Assembly (NCBI RefSeq): GCF_918797505.1
Contig: NC_092801.1
Coordinates: forward strand, 17,669,731-17,733,730
Reading direction: 5' to 3'
DNA from: Bemisia tabaci
Lineage: Eukaryota > Arthropoda > Insecta > Hemiptera > Aleyrodidae
Length of the DNA: 64,000 bases
In this document: in pieces, positions 22,380-32,985 of the stretch
Numbering within the stretch: the stretch's first letter is position 1
How the letters are laid out: every line of letters begins with the position of its first letter
Position numbers and translations under genes: made by a program
Notes under the pieces: model-generated
Seen by the model: the letters and a program-made list of their open reading frames with translations, nothing else
Told to the model about the DNA's origin: nothing
Databases searched by the model: none

Positions 22380-22934
22380 GGTCGGACGGACTATGGAAAC
22401 TTTAAACGCTTATAACTCCGTTGAAACAAAACTTTGAGGCTCTAAAAGTGGTTCCGTTGGTTTTCTCGGGCAATTTTCTGCTTCAAGCACCCCTTGAAAT
22501 TTAAAACGTGGCCAAATAAACATCAAAATTTGCAGTTTAATTAAGTGCTGCCATTTCCTGGACTTAATAACGAATTTCCGAGCCTTTAAAATAATCGGAA
22601 CTATTCCAGGAATCTTCGGAATTCCCGGAATTTTCAGCCAGTGCTAGAATTTTTCGGGATTTTCCCGGAATTCGGATTTTTTCGTCAGTTTGACCGATTA
22701 TATAATCAAATTTGCTTACTTTTGTCAAAATTGACGTTCTTCAAAACTTAAGTTGGGCGGGCGTGTATCGGAATTTTATCCTCGTAACTCTTGGAAAAAT
22801 CGAGATTTCTCTCGGAACTTTTGAAAATCTGAATTAATTCCAGGAACCCCGGAATTTTCGGTAACATTAAATAACAACACTAGTTTAGGTAAGTACAATT
22901 TCTCATGTCCAACCTCTCTAATTGACTCAATCCA

Positions 22935-23160
22935 CACTGAAAAGAACACATTGGATCTAGAGTCCAGACTCTTAAAAACATCGACAAGGAAAGGTACTTT
23001 TGATTCAATCAGAATCTAGCATAAATCAAGAACCAAGCCTCTTAATTCGAGCGGATTTCGTTTTGATTCAAGCAAAAATCCGATTGAATCAAGAGTATTT
23101 TTTCTTGTCAATGTTTTCAAGAGTCTGGACTCTAGATCCAATGTGTTTTTTTCTCCAGTG
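22935..23160. mobile_element. C4: family C MITE inside B2
   Basis: CACTGAAAAGAACACATTGG to TTTTCTCCAGTG, flanked by CA on both sides (22933-22934, 23161-23162). Removing it with one CA restores the family B end GACTCAATCCACTGTGC exactly. Confidence 0.92.
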
Positions 23161-23168
23161 CACTGTGC

Positions 23169-23367
23169 GCCGCCAGGAACGCTTTCTCCCTCGTGGACTC
23201 GCGTGCTAACTTCATACAGATTGCTTTTCTCTACAAAAACCGCCTATTCGCACCGGGAGGAATTCGGGAAGATTCGAGATGGAGGATGATTCAATTCGGC
23301 GTATGAGACTTCATCAGAGCACCTTTATGAGTAGAGAGTGGATTGGGGTCGTATTCATGGTCCTTCC
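23169..23367. other. single-copy spacer
   Basis: Nothing recognised. Confidence 0.4.
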
Positions 23368-23509
23368 GTATCGATATTTCCCCATTTGAAGCTATGGTAA
23401 AGAATCGATCATTAAGGTGTTCGTTGCGAACACCCTTTTATCGATCCTTTTCCATAGGTTTAAATGGCAGATCAATCGATACATCACAAAGCACGACGCC
23501 ACGCCACTG
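23368..23509 (-). mobile_element. H6: family H copy
   Basis: Runs ATCGATATTTCCCCATTTGA to CGCCACGCCACTG. The outer left end is eroded. Confidence 0.78.
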
Positions 23510-23936
23510 GTTCCGTAAATAGCTCCTTTCCATGGGAAGGCTTCATATGGGCTATATTTTGATTGAGGGGGATTACAAGGAGACCCTTATAGCATCATAC
23601 AAAGGACAATGTTAACGAACCTTGAGTGAGGTTTAATGTAATAACTCGAAAATAGATCATTGTAAGGTTCCTGTAATCAATGGCAGAATGCAGCAATATT
23701 TCGTTAACTTCCGGGCAAGGTATCGCAAGTGCCGTGCGACGTTTCAAATAATTTCTGCCACGATTTTATTCTATTTTTTTTTAGAGAAATCGTTGGTTGA
23801 ATTCGTATGAAAATTTTACTGAATTTTATCGACAGCACAAAGAAAATTCGGTGAAATTTTCGGACAGCTTCGTTGAACAATTTCTCTGTAAAATAGTAAA
23901 ATGCATTATGAACACTATGCAGGATTTTTGTTACAA
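23510..23936. other. single-copy spacer
   Basis: AT-rich, nothing recognised. Confidence 0.4.
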
Positions 23937-23938
23937 TA

Positions 23939-24229
23939 CACGGAGAAAAAAACCTCGTGCGTGGGATCCGAAGTTTAGGTCATATGGATCTCTGAAGTTT
24001 TCAGATTGAGCATCTGAACACTTAAGGCCTGGCTGTCGAGGTTCGGATCACACATCAACTTCAGTTCAGATGTAAGAACTGAAGTACTTCAGATGTAAGA
24101 ACTGAATTTACAGATGTCTGACCCGAACTTCGGCAGCTAGACCTTAAGTGTTCAGATGCTCAATCCGAAAACTTCAGAGATCCATATGACCTAAACTTCG
24201 GGTCCCACGCACGAAGTTTTTTCTCCGTG
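23939..24229. mobile_element. E: CACGGAG-terminal palindromic MITE
   Basis: 291 bp with inverted arms of about 100 bp starting CACGGAGAAAAAAACCTCGT. Flanked by TA on both sides (23937-23938, 24230-24231). The centre holds two direct copies of CAGATGTAAGAACTGAA. It shares only the terminal CACxG-A-run layout with families A and C. Confidence 0.88.
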
Positions 24230-24231
24230 TA

Positions 24232-24778
24232 CATTGCAATAATATCGAATTTTTTCTTTAAGGCGAACGGACGGAAGGAGAAACCATTCCCGCGAAACAA
24301 ATAAAAATTCAAACAACAGAGACTGGGCATCGTTGCAACACACCTACGGACTATTACGTTGACCACCTCAATTTGCGCAGATGCGCTATTTTTAGCGTGG
24401 AAAATTCGCCGTGAATAATACGATCATTTGCGGTGCGACTCCCGGAATGGCGGCAATTCCAGCTTCGCCCGCGTGTGGGGATCGTAAAGCTGAAAGTTGA
24501 ATCGTCGCACCTTTTGACGGAGCGCTTTTTATTTTGACCGACGGTTCCCGAGATGAGACCCAAGTTTTAATTGACCTCGTTCGAAGTTGGTGTCGTTCGA
24601 AACTTTTTACTTAGTTTTGGGTCTTTTATTCCTCCCAGGTCGGGGAAGCGCGCAAAGAGCAACCCTTTTATGGACTTGCCAGCGATGACGTTTGCATTGC
24701 ACCGACTGCCTAGGTGATAGCTTCTTATTGGGAATTTTTGTCCATTCTCGGGATGACTATTTTGGTAGATAGTTTGAT
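24232..24778. other. single-copy spacer, GC-balanced
   Basis: 24360-24560 is less AT-rich than the surroundings and single copy. No domain or exon recognised. Confidence 0.4.
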
Positions 24779-24780
24779 TA

Positions 24781-25189
24781 CAGTAAAAGCTCGTCAAGAC
24801 GAAATACGGTAAGACGAAAATCCGCTCAAGACGAAATTTTTTTCGGTCCCTTGACACTTGAATAAAAGTCAGTGTAAAAAAAATACGGATAAGACGAATC
24901 GAAATTTAGAAATTTTGACCCGTAACCAAAGCCGGTTAAGACGAAGAAAAATTTCCGATTTTTTCCCCTAAAATTGGGTAAAAACGACAAAAAAGAGCCA
25001 ATTCTTAGGGAAAATAGACTTAGTTTTACGTACCTTGACATAAAAAGAGTATACCAGCGCAACTTTCAAGCGCAGTTGCCGCTTATGCCAAAAAATTTCG
25101 TCTTAAGCGGAGAACGGTTATGACGAAAAGCCGCGTATGACGAATTTTTTTTCGGTCCCTTCATTTTTCGTCTTAACGAGCTTTTACTG
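24781..25189. mobile_element. P: pogo/Tigger-like MITE
   Basis: Ends CAGTAAAAGCTCGTCAAGAC and its inverse are flanked by TA (24779-24780, 25190-25191). CAGTAnAAnCTCG termini with TA duplication are characteristic of pogo/Tigger elements of the Tc1-mariner superfamily. The interior repeats (A/T)AAGACGAA many times in both orientations. 409 bp, no transposase. Confidence 0.88.
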
Positions 25190-25293
25190 TAGAAGCAACA
25201 CAAGACAGAACATTGAACAGAAAGTCCTAGGAGGTGTTGAAACAATGGCGTATTTTCCGAGTCGAACTGGCATTTTTTCGCGAGAGGGCCAAG

Positions 25294-25546
25294 CTTCCGT
25301 GCCAAGAAAAAACGCCGTATGAGCATTCGAATGTTGCCAAATTGCCTCTCAGAAAGTATTAACCTCTGAATACTGTCATGCATGTTTTTCCTTGAACTTT
25401 CCAGAAACTTTGGATCAAATCATAAACAAAATGCTTCAAAAATATGGAGGGAAAAAGTTAACAAAAATTCCCGAAAATTCGAGATTTCTCGAAGGGGATT
25501 TCGCAACGCCTGAAAGCTCTTACGAAGTTCTTCCGTAGCACGGCAG
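25294..25546. mobile_element. D5: family D MITE
   Basis: CTTCCGTGCCAAGAAAAAAC to TTCCGTAGCACGGCAG, 253 bp. TSD not preserved. Confidence 0.85.
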
Positions 25547-25759
25547 AACGAGTCTATTTAAGTATGAGCCATTTTTGACCTCCCTCCCCCTCCCCTGTAA
25601 GTTACACTACACCCAATTTTTTACCCCCTTCGCCTTACGAAGTACGTAAGCTTGGCTTGATGCTCTGCCCCTCCTTGTTCAAAAAAAGCGGGAAAATCCC
25701 AAAAATGAGTTGGGGAATTTGAAAACCTGCTGAAAAAATAATTTTAATTGCAGTACGTA

Positions 25760-25973
25760 CACGGAAAGAAGTGTAAGGTGTTATACCCTAGAGTTTGGGT
25801 ATTATCTTAATATGTTTGATGATATGGACATTTCCAAATGATTTTGATAGTTCGGAATTCAAATTGAGGTAAAGCCGCAACATTTGCGTTATTATCCTAA
25901 TTTATTCGGCTACTCTACCCCCAATTACATGGAGATGTCCAAGTTGAGGCTTAATTCTTTCCTTTTTTCCGTG
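25760..25973. mobile_element. F: CACGGAAAG-terminal MITE
   Basis: 214 bp, CACGGAAAGAAGTG to CTTTCCTTTTTTCCGTG, flanked by TA on both sides (25758-25759, 25974-25975). The interior is unlike A, C and E (GTTATACCCTAGAGTTTGGG). Confidence 0.82.
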
Positions 25974-25975
25974 TA

Positions 25976-26784
25976 TTTCTCTGGACGAAACTGGAGGTTT
26001 CGCTGAAAAAAATATTTTTATTGCAGTATGGAATTCTTTTAAAGGCTTACGTAAGCCCGCGTCTGATCCCTTTCTTCGTATGAAATTGTAAGCCAGGCTC
26101 AGGCCCTTCCACTTTTCCCTATTTTTTTTAATTTAAAAAATTAAATCCTTTTATTTTTCTTTCAATCAAAAAATTTCCTATTCCAAAATTGTCCTTCCAA
26201 CCAAAATAAGTTTTTATAAAAATATATTCTTTTAACATAAAACAATTTCTCTGCTGTAAGATGAGTTGATCAGTGGGTCATCGAATAATGACAGTGTGTG
26301 TCGAATTTACAATCACGAGGACTTTGATCCCCCCCCCCTTCATAGATTTGAATGGAAGAGGTGCTTTTTTTAAATTAGAACAAATTACGTTATCCACGGA
26401 GGAAAATCCCAACACCACACAAGCCTTCCCACGCTCCGTGTCTTCGACGGGAAGTTAGGGATGTTCACCCCGCCTTCTGTTGACAAAACGCTGAGCATGC
26501 AAACAATGTTACCACAGGGTTTTACCCGTCTTTACTTCAATGAGTGATCAAGGGCTTAGCCTCAAGCCCCTCTCGTGATGCCGCAGACTTCGGAATCACA
26601 TCCGCCCGGGAGAAAATAGCCACCGGAAAAATGTTTTTTGAATTTAGTAAAATAATTGTTTTTTATTCAAAAACATTTTTTCGGCTAGGAAAAATTGGTT
26701 TACTCGAAGGAATAATTGTTTCACTCATAGAATTGTTTTTCGGTGAATTAGTTGCGCCATTCCCAGAATCGTCGCCTGATAGTT
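25976..26784. other. single-copy spacer
   Basis: No recognised feature apart from a C9 run near 26330. Confidence 0.4.
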
Positions 26785-27246
26785 TAAGGTGATTCAATGG
26801 ACGCCATATTTTGTGTCAGAACGGCATGCGATATATCGCATCAATTGGTTCCATTTTTTCAGCTACTCGTCATTTTTCTCCAATTTTGAGATCGCAATTC
26901 TGTTGTCAGGAGACTAAAGCACTCACTTACCAATTTGAACAAAGAAATTCAACGTAATAAAGACATGCTTTTTTAGAGAGAAAATATCGCATTCGAGTGC
27001 AGTTTCGATATCAGTATCGAATGCGATGTTTTCTCACCGAGAAAACGACGCCTTCATTAAGTTGAATTTCGTTTTTTTTTCTTCTAAGTTGAATTAAAAT
27101 TGGTAAGTGAGTGCTTTAGTCTCCTGACAATAGAATTGCGATCTCAAAATTGGAGAAAAATGACGGGTAGCTGAAAAAATGGAACCAATTGATGCGATAT
27201 ATCACATGCCGTTCTGACTCAAAATATGGCGTCCATCGAATCACCT
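26785..27246. mobile_element. L1: long palindromic element (family L)
   Basis: Arms of about 200 bp in inverse: AAGGTGATTCAATGGACGCC, ATGCGATATATCGCATC, TTCTCCAATTTTGAGATCGC, GACTAAAGCACTCACTTACC. The centre (26945-27075) is AT-rich. No TSD found. Confidence 0.85.
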
Positions 27247-27646
27247 TCAGCTTATAAATTAGTAAAAATTATAAGATTTGTCCAAAAGACTAGTTTCTAC
27301 GTCCATCCGATGGGAGTTATCGCCCTTTCAAAATCGGGACGCGTCATGTAATCTACAGCAGAATTACATACCATGGTAACCCCCGCCTTAAGGATGCACC
27401 AAGTATGCAATTATAGTTGCACTGGTTGCTCCACTTTAAACAAAGATGGAACCATAAGGTGGAAGAAACCATGGTTTGCACTACTGCGGTGGATGACGCC
27501 CTACGCCGTATTATTTTGAAGAGAGATACCTCCATTATTATCGTAAAGCACTGGCGTTCACAAGTTACATCTCTTTGAGTTATATTCATAAAATATAAAT
27601 TATAAACAATGTTCTTCAGGTTACCCCACCATTCTTGTAGGGCACA
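27247..27646. other. single-copy spacer
   Basis: No recognised feature. Confidence 0.4.
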
Positions 27647-27913
27647 GCGGGCCTATTATGGAAATTGATAGACAAAGCTATAGATAAAGAGGACGATAGG
27701 TGTATGGAGGGATCCTATTGGTGGAAGTGGTCGGTTGCAATGGACAAATGAGGTAGGTAATAGACTGACGGCAGCCCGTGAGAGATCCTATAATTATTAC
27801 ATCGTTCTCTCCCTTAATCTACAGGAATCACCCATTTGAACCAATAGGATCGCTCCGAACTCCCTATGTCTTCTTTGTCGAAAGCTTTGTCTATCAATTT
27901 CAATGATCAACCT
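27647..27913. mobile_element. T2: family T MITE
   Basis: GCGGGCCTATTATGGAAATT with ATAGACAAAGC next, and an inverse end TTTGTCTATCAATTTCAATG. 267 bp. Confidence 0.75.
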
Positions 27914-28147
27914 ACAGACCTGTGTAAAAGGACGTCTTTCAATACTGTAGATGGCTAATGATACTCACAGAACCCATCAAATTCTATTATTAATAGGAAA
28001 CCTTACATTGTGGCAACACGGGAAGCCATGCCTGGGATATCGGACACATCATCACATCGAAAGATTGAATAGGTGCAACGATTCCCTTTCCTCGCGAAGT
28101 TTTCATATTGGTGTTGCACCTCTACGGAATGAATAAAGTGTACAATG

Positions 28148-28324
28148 CAGCTGTGGCAAGGCGTGAACGATCGATTTTCGAAACTTCTCTGTTTAAAGCT
28201 GTGGTAAATTATCGATTGTTAATGTTTTCGTATAGCGAACACCCGGTTTATCGACCCTCATTACCCTCATCCATTGGTTTAAATATCAATCAATCGGTAT
28301 ACCGCAAAGCACGCAACGCCACTG
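28148..28324 (-). mobile_element. H7: family H copy, diverged
   Basis: Contains GCGTGAACGATCGATTTTCG, CGAACACCCGGTTTATCGA and an end GCAAAGCACGCAACGCCACTG-like. The outer left end is altered. Confidence 0.72.
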
Positions 28325-28728
28325 GTTCAGAGTCGGCAGTTCTTACCATGGGTATAGGAGGGAATCGCAGGCCGAGGGAACCGTAACATGCCCCTAAGAA
28401 ATCTTCTTCCTTTAAAAAAAGTTAGAGGTTTTGCAAAATTAGTGCGTTATCTTTAGAGTCACGTTACGATCAATTTGTCGATTAATTCAGCTCAAGTTTG
28501 CTCATGAGACTTACTTTTTCCCAAATTTTCCCTGGCCATCCTTTAAGCTGGGGAGTCCTCCTCAGATCCTCTTGTGCAAGATGTCCTCTTGTACCCCCAG
28601 ATTCCCTTTGATAAGGTGTCATCCTGTGGCCAACACAACGAAGTCCTAGTTTCGCTCTTGGTTCTCACTTGCTCCCGTCAAATATTTAAGATCCTGAAAC
28701 AGATGGCCAGATTGTGACTCTACCGACG
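28325..28728. other. single-copy spacer
   Basis: Nothing recognised. Confidence 0.4.
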
Positions 28729-29118
28729 GAATTTGCGATTTGAATGTCTATACTTATGTGAAAGTTCGCGAGAAATACAATGGTGCCACTGGTTTTCTCT
28801 GAAATCATCTCCCAAGCTCAAAAAAAGCTCTCAAGTTGAGGCCGAAATGGAGGGGATATCCCACGCTATCCTGGGAGTCCACCTCTACATCAAGACTAAC
28901 TCTCCATGCAAAGGTAGGGAGCAAATACATTAGCAGGGTTGCTGTGCTTTCACTTTTGGAGTCCCCAAATAAAGTGACAGCCCTGTCAATGTATTTGCTC
29001 CCTATCTTTGCATGGAGAGTTTGTCTTCATGTAGAGGTGGACTCTCGTGTTTCTCGCGAACTTTTACATAAGAATCAGCAGTCAAATCGCAAATTCCTCC
29101 TACTTGCAACATCCTCAT
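28729..29118. mobile_element. K2: family K palindrome with shortened right arm
   Basis: Left arm complete from GGAATTTGCGATTTGA. The right arm lacks the GGATATCCC to CCAGTGGCACC section: at 29041 it jumps from GGTGGACTCTC straight to GTGTTTCTCGCGAACTTTTA. Confidence 0.82.
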
Positions 29119-29156
29119 TGTGAGTAAGTTTGTGGCACGCTGCGGCACGGCGCGGT

Positions 29157-29280
29157 GTGCTGCCAGCTCGAAACGCGCACTGACGCCTACAAACCTAAGG
29201 GGATACTTCAAGCATTGCGCAATGCGTGAAGTAGCCCCTTAGGTTTGTAGGCGTCAGTGCGCGTTTTGCGCTGGCAGCAC
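29157..29280. repeat. N2: 124-bp hairpin (family N), inverse orientation
   Basis: Same hairpin as N1, read from the other side (centre CAAGCATTGCGCAATGCGTG). The flank 29281-29375 carries the inverse of the N1 left flank, ending CGTGTATCGTGTAATTTTTT. Confidence 0.9.
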
Positions 29281-29551
29281 TCCGCGGCTCTCCCGGCAGG
29301 CGGGTGGTGACCGATTTGTTGCAAGGAGAGCTCCCTGACAGAGAAGCTCGTGTATCGTGTAATTTTTTGGCGCGTATACGTAGTATTCCACCTTTGCGAT
29401 CGTTTCCACCCTCTACTCGATACAATAACCGATACAAGACGTGCATGACCATTAGGCCAATACCTGGGCGGCTACAATCTACGGTTTCGGTCGATTTAAC
29501 CGAGAATTTCATCAGTCAACCAAGTAGATCCAGCCGAAAAAAGTAAACTTG
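29281..29551. other. family N flank and spacer
   Basis: 29281-29375 belongs to the longer N repeat. The rest is single copy. Confidence 0.5.
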
Positions 29552-29555
29552 AAAT

Positions 29556-29986
29556 GGACCGCTTTAAACAGAAAGGAACCAAACCACGTCAGCAATTGCC
29601 TTTAATTGGGATTTTTAATATTCTACATGAATACAGTTTTGCGTATTTTCGTGCAAATTTAAATGGATTTTCTCCATAGTACGAAGCAAATTCCTTGAAA
29701 ATTTCTAAAGGAATCCGCACAAACGTACATACATATCAAGCCGCTACCTCAGCGCACTAGAGCGCTCTGCGACTCCAAATCGCCGTCGGAATCGATCCTC
29801 CCACAAATCATCGGGCAGATTACACCGTCTGATCTCCCCCTCCACTCCCTCACACACAAACACAACCGTCCAACACAACTGTGTCCACTGTGTCCGACAC
29901 AAACGTCCTCTCGTAAAAAATTAAATTGCCCATTTAAATTTGGCAATAGCTGATGTGGCTTGGTTCCTTTCTGTCAAACGCGGTCC
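29556..29986. mobile_element. J1: GGACTG-type MITE (family J) holding a SINE
   Basis: Family J runs GGACTGCGTTTAGCAGAAAG, GGAACCAAGCCACATCAGC, TATTGCCAAATTTAATTGGG to the inverse. This copy starts GGACCGC and is flanked by AAAT on both sides (29552-29555, 29987-29990). Confidence 0.88.
29727..29897 (+). mobile_element. SINE2: tRNA-derived SINE inside J1
   Basis: The insert is bounded by a 9-bp direct repeat CACAAACGT (29718-29726, 29898-29906) that is single in the other J copies. Its head looks like a tRNA: an A-box-like GCTACCTCAGCGCACTAGAG, then an anticodon arm GCGA-CTCCAAA-TCGC (29769-29783) with loop triplet CCA (Trp), then a weak B-box-like GGAATCGATCC. The tail has TGTGTCC repeats instead of poly(A). 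Short length and TSD fit retroposition. The tRNA assignment is an inference. Confidence 0.65.
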
Positions 29987-30006
29987 AAATCACCGTAAGC
30001 ACAGAA

Positions 30007-30235
30007 CACTAAAAAAAAAACACATTGGATCTAGAATCCAGACTCTTGAAAACATTGACAAGAAAAAGGACTCTTGATTCAATCAGATTTAAGGTTAAAT
30101 CAAAAGGAAATCCGCTCAAATTAAGAGGCTTATGGTTCTTGATTCAAGCTTAAATCTGATTGAATCAAGAGTATTTTTTCTTGTCGATGTTTTTCAGAGT
30201 CCGGACTCTACATCCACTGTGTTTTTTTTCCAGTG
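30007..30235. mobile_element. C5: family C MITE
   Basis: CACTAAAAAAAAAACACATT to TTTTTTTTCCAGTG, flanked by AA on both sides (30005-30006, 30236-30237). The non-TA duplication shows that family C does not need TA targets. Confidence 0.88.
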
Positions 30236-30237
30236 AA

Positions 30238-30881
30238 ATTTTCAACTTTGTAGGTCTTGGCGCTATTCGCTTATTTCGTTGGAGAGCGCGGCAACCGTGA
30301 TTAGCTTAAGCAAAATGCCCTCTCGAGAAGGTTAGCGCTCGGGCGGGCGGGCGGGTGGGGACAAGAGACAATGCGGGGCGAGGTAATGGAGTCAAGCAGC
30401 CCAGTTTGCGCGCCAATTCGGCTTGCAAACGGCCAAAATCAATGCGCGACCCCCCCGCGCCAAATCCAAAACCCCGCAACTCCCGCATCCGGGCCCATCC
30501 ACATACGCGGTTCCTACTCCGAGGGCAGAGCCGAGAACAGGAAACCTTAATCCTCCTCTCCGGCCCTTCGTCCCCCCCCACCCCACCGACGCTATCTCGA
30601 TGCCTCATCCCCTCGACCCCACCCCCCTCGGTGGGGACTCGGGGGTACCGCGTCGCATGACTCCATCGATCATAGCCGCCGCGTGCATAGCGGCAATTAC
30701 ATACCTCGCGAAGAACTCGGACGCTGGGCGAAAAGAAAAATTGTTTTTTGCGGTTCGTCTCTGTACCGGGTGCCCTGGAAATTTTGCGAATTTGTTCCAG
30801 GGCTGCAAGTACACGGAGATTGAGTATAGTAATAATTACAGTATCTTTATACAGAGTCGCCACAAGAGAGTAATACCGGGA
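30238..30881. other. CpG- and GC-rich single-copy patch
   Basis: 30320-30660 is strikingly GC-rich. Long frames on both strands follow from the scarcity of stop codons in GC-rich DNA. The translations are low-complexity (P, G, R) without a known domain. Could overlap a promoter, but nothing proves it. Confidence 0.3.
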
Positions 30882-31636
30882 ATGGAGATGTTGTATGTGT
30901 GAGGAATTTGCGATTTGACTGTTGATTCATATGTAAAAGTTCACGAGAAACACGATGGTGTCACTGTTTTTATTTGAAATCAACTCACAAGCTCAAAAAA
31001 AGCTCTCAGGGTGAGGCCAAAATGGAGGGGATATCCCAAGCTATCTCGAGAGTCCACCTCTAAATGGACTGAGTTAAACAGAAAGGAACCAACCCACATT
31101 TTGGAAAAAATTGAGTTATGAATGGTTTTGAACTCAACCACTTCTCTACTTTCTATCGCCAAAAATTCAAAGTTTTTGTTGGAGCAAATTTTGCAGAAAT
31201 TGAACTTGAAGTTTATCTTTTACATTGAGTCTTATGCAGGAGCCAAACTTTAAACCTCTTTTTCTCGGTTCGATCCCGATGTGGCTTGGTTCCTTTCTGT
31301 TTAACTCCGTCCAAATCAAGACAAACTTTCCATGCAAAGATAGGGAGCAAATACATTAGCAGGGTTGCCGTGTTTTCAGTTTTAGAGTCCAATAAAGTGG
31401 CAGCCCTGTCAATGTATTTGCTCCCTATCTATGCATGGAGAGTTTGTCTTGATGTAGAGGTGGACACTCAGGATAGCGTGGGATATCCCCTCCATTTTCG
31501 CCTCAACTTGAGAGCTTTTTTTGAGCTTGGGAGACGATTTCAGGGAAAACCAGTGGCACCATCATGTTTCTCGCGAACTTTTACTAAAGAATCAACATTC
31601 AAATCGCAAATTCCTCACACATGCAACATCTCCATT
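30882..31636. mobile_element. K3: family K palindrome holding J2
   Basis: Starts GGAGATGTTGTATGTGTGAGG-like and ends GCAACATCTCC. The left arm is interrupted in CACCTCTA-CATCAAGAC by J2. Confidence 0.87.
31066..31312. mobile_element. J2: family J MITE inside K3
   Basis: 247 bp, GGACTGAGTTAAACAGAAAG to CTTTCTGTTTAACTCCGTCC, flanked by AAAT on both sides (31062-31065, 31313-31316). Removal restores the K arm. The interior differs from J1. Confidence 0.9.
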
Positions 31637-31699
31637 GTCATCTCAATCCTTTTACTACAAGAAACGTGTACCGCTCTCTGATTGGTCGGCTATCATGGA

Positions 31700-31804
31700 G
31701 CCCCAAAGCTGGGAAACCAGCGGCACCATCGTGTTTCTCGCGAACTTTTACATAAATCTCAATAGTCAAATCGCAAAGTCCTCACACATGCAACATTTAC
31801 ATTG
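31700..31804 (-). mobile_element. K4: family K end fragment
   Basis: GAAACCAGCGGCACCATCGT to CACATGCAACATTTACATT: one outer arm only. Confidence 0.7.
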
Positions 31805-32018
31805 TCAGGGAATTAAAAAAAAAAAAATTCAGAGAAAATTTGTTAAATCGCCTATATTTGCATTTTTAAGTGAGTTCGAGGTTTCGAACAAATTTTAACT
31901 GAAAACTATTTTCAGTTATGTCTTCCTTATCATATGTCATATCTTCAGTTGTCTGGGAATTTCACCAAAATGTCTCAGGGATATGTCAAGGAATTTCATT
32001 TTCCAAACTCTGTGGCAA

Positions 32019-32175
32019 CCCTGTTTATAGCGAGAGCACGGACTTGTGTAATTTTGAGATTAGGTCATGGAGCTTTCAGGACCCAAAATGGCAGCCAACC
32101 TTTGAATTTAAATTTTCCTGAGTAACTTATTATTAAAATTGTTACCACCCGTTGTTGGTAAAGCACGTATTTGAA
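32019..32175 (+). repeat. S1: family S repeat
   Basis: Begins near GTTTATAGCGAGAGCACGG and includes TTTTGAGATTAGGTCATGG, AGCTTTCAGGACCCAAAATG and CACCCGTTGTTGGTAAAGCA. Related to 56795-56970 and 61940-62775. Its start resembles the ends of families M and Q. Confidence 0.65.
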
Positions 32176-32663
32176 TCGATTTTGGACGATATTCATCTTT
32201 GCGGAAGAACGCTTATGTATAAACATTCTTGGCCACCTTGGTTTGATCTTGGAAGATTTGGAGGATTGGCAGTTGCATTTTTTGTGTCAGAAGGTTGGCT
32301 GCCCATGTTGGCCCTAAGAGCTCCATATTTCGACTCATCCGTACTCTTTCTACGGAGATACTCTAATCACTCCTATCGGTGATCTGCAAGGCGTTCGATA
32401 GGTAACTTATCGGGCTCATGGGTAGTGCTCATTGCATAGTCGCAGAAATGCAGGCGTTTTATGAGAGTGAGCGTTCGTATCCTGATCATGTGGAACGGTG
32501 TCTCCATCGACTGACTCCTCGACAGTGTAAATAACGGGTTAATTGATTGTGCAAAATAACACATTTATACTTATTTTTCTTCTGATGATGAGTTGAGACT
32601 CTCCTCTTAAATATTTTTGAATTTGCAGAACACGAATAATTTTGTTTTCTGGTTTTCGTTCCC
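32176..32663. other. single-copy spacer
   Basis: Nothing recognised beyond weak similarity to the inner part of family S. Confidence 0.4.
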
Positions 32664-32977
32664 TCTTATTTCCCTTTACATTGAGAGTCAAGACAATATG
32701 AATCCATTTCTGATTCGTTCCCGTTTTGGAGACCTTTACAGTGTCACGAACAGGAATAAAGATTACATTTTCACAAATTGCAAATATTATAAACTGGACT
32801 GGACCGGGGAATGGGGGGTACGGCAAAGAACAAATGGAACGAGAGAGGGAACGGAGAGAGAAATTCGGGAATGGGTTGATCAAAGATTACAGCAAACGTC
32901 CGATTTGTGTAATCTTCATGCCCGTTTGTGACATCCACAAGCTGCGCTGTCTCAACTCTCTCAACAGAAGGACTCTA
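32664..32977. mobile_element. M2: family M MITE with degraded ends
   Basis: TCCCTTTACATTGAGAGTCA to a diverged right end GAAGGACTCTA. The interior blocks GGAATAAAGATTACATTTTC and GGACCGGGGAATGG are intact. Confidence 0.8.
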
Positions 32978-32985
32978 GGGAAGAG

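Larger units (their letters stand above)
22017..23168. mobile_element. B2: family B MITE holding M1 and C4
   Basis: Ends GCACAGTGGATCGAG and CCACTGTGC, flanked by GCC directly repeated (22014-22016, 23169-23171). M1 interrupts the left GAGGTCGGAC block and C4 the right GACTCAATCCACTG block. An extra single-copy-like stretch (22560-22880) with TTCCCGGAATT motifs is also present in the interior. Confidence 0.85.

Noticed and set aside
30306..30863. 185-codon frame on - strand with overlapping frames on +
   Set aside because: GC-rich DNA has few stops. The product is rich in R, G and P with no family resemblance, and frames are open on both strands at once.
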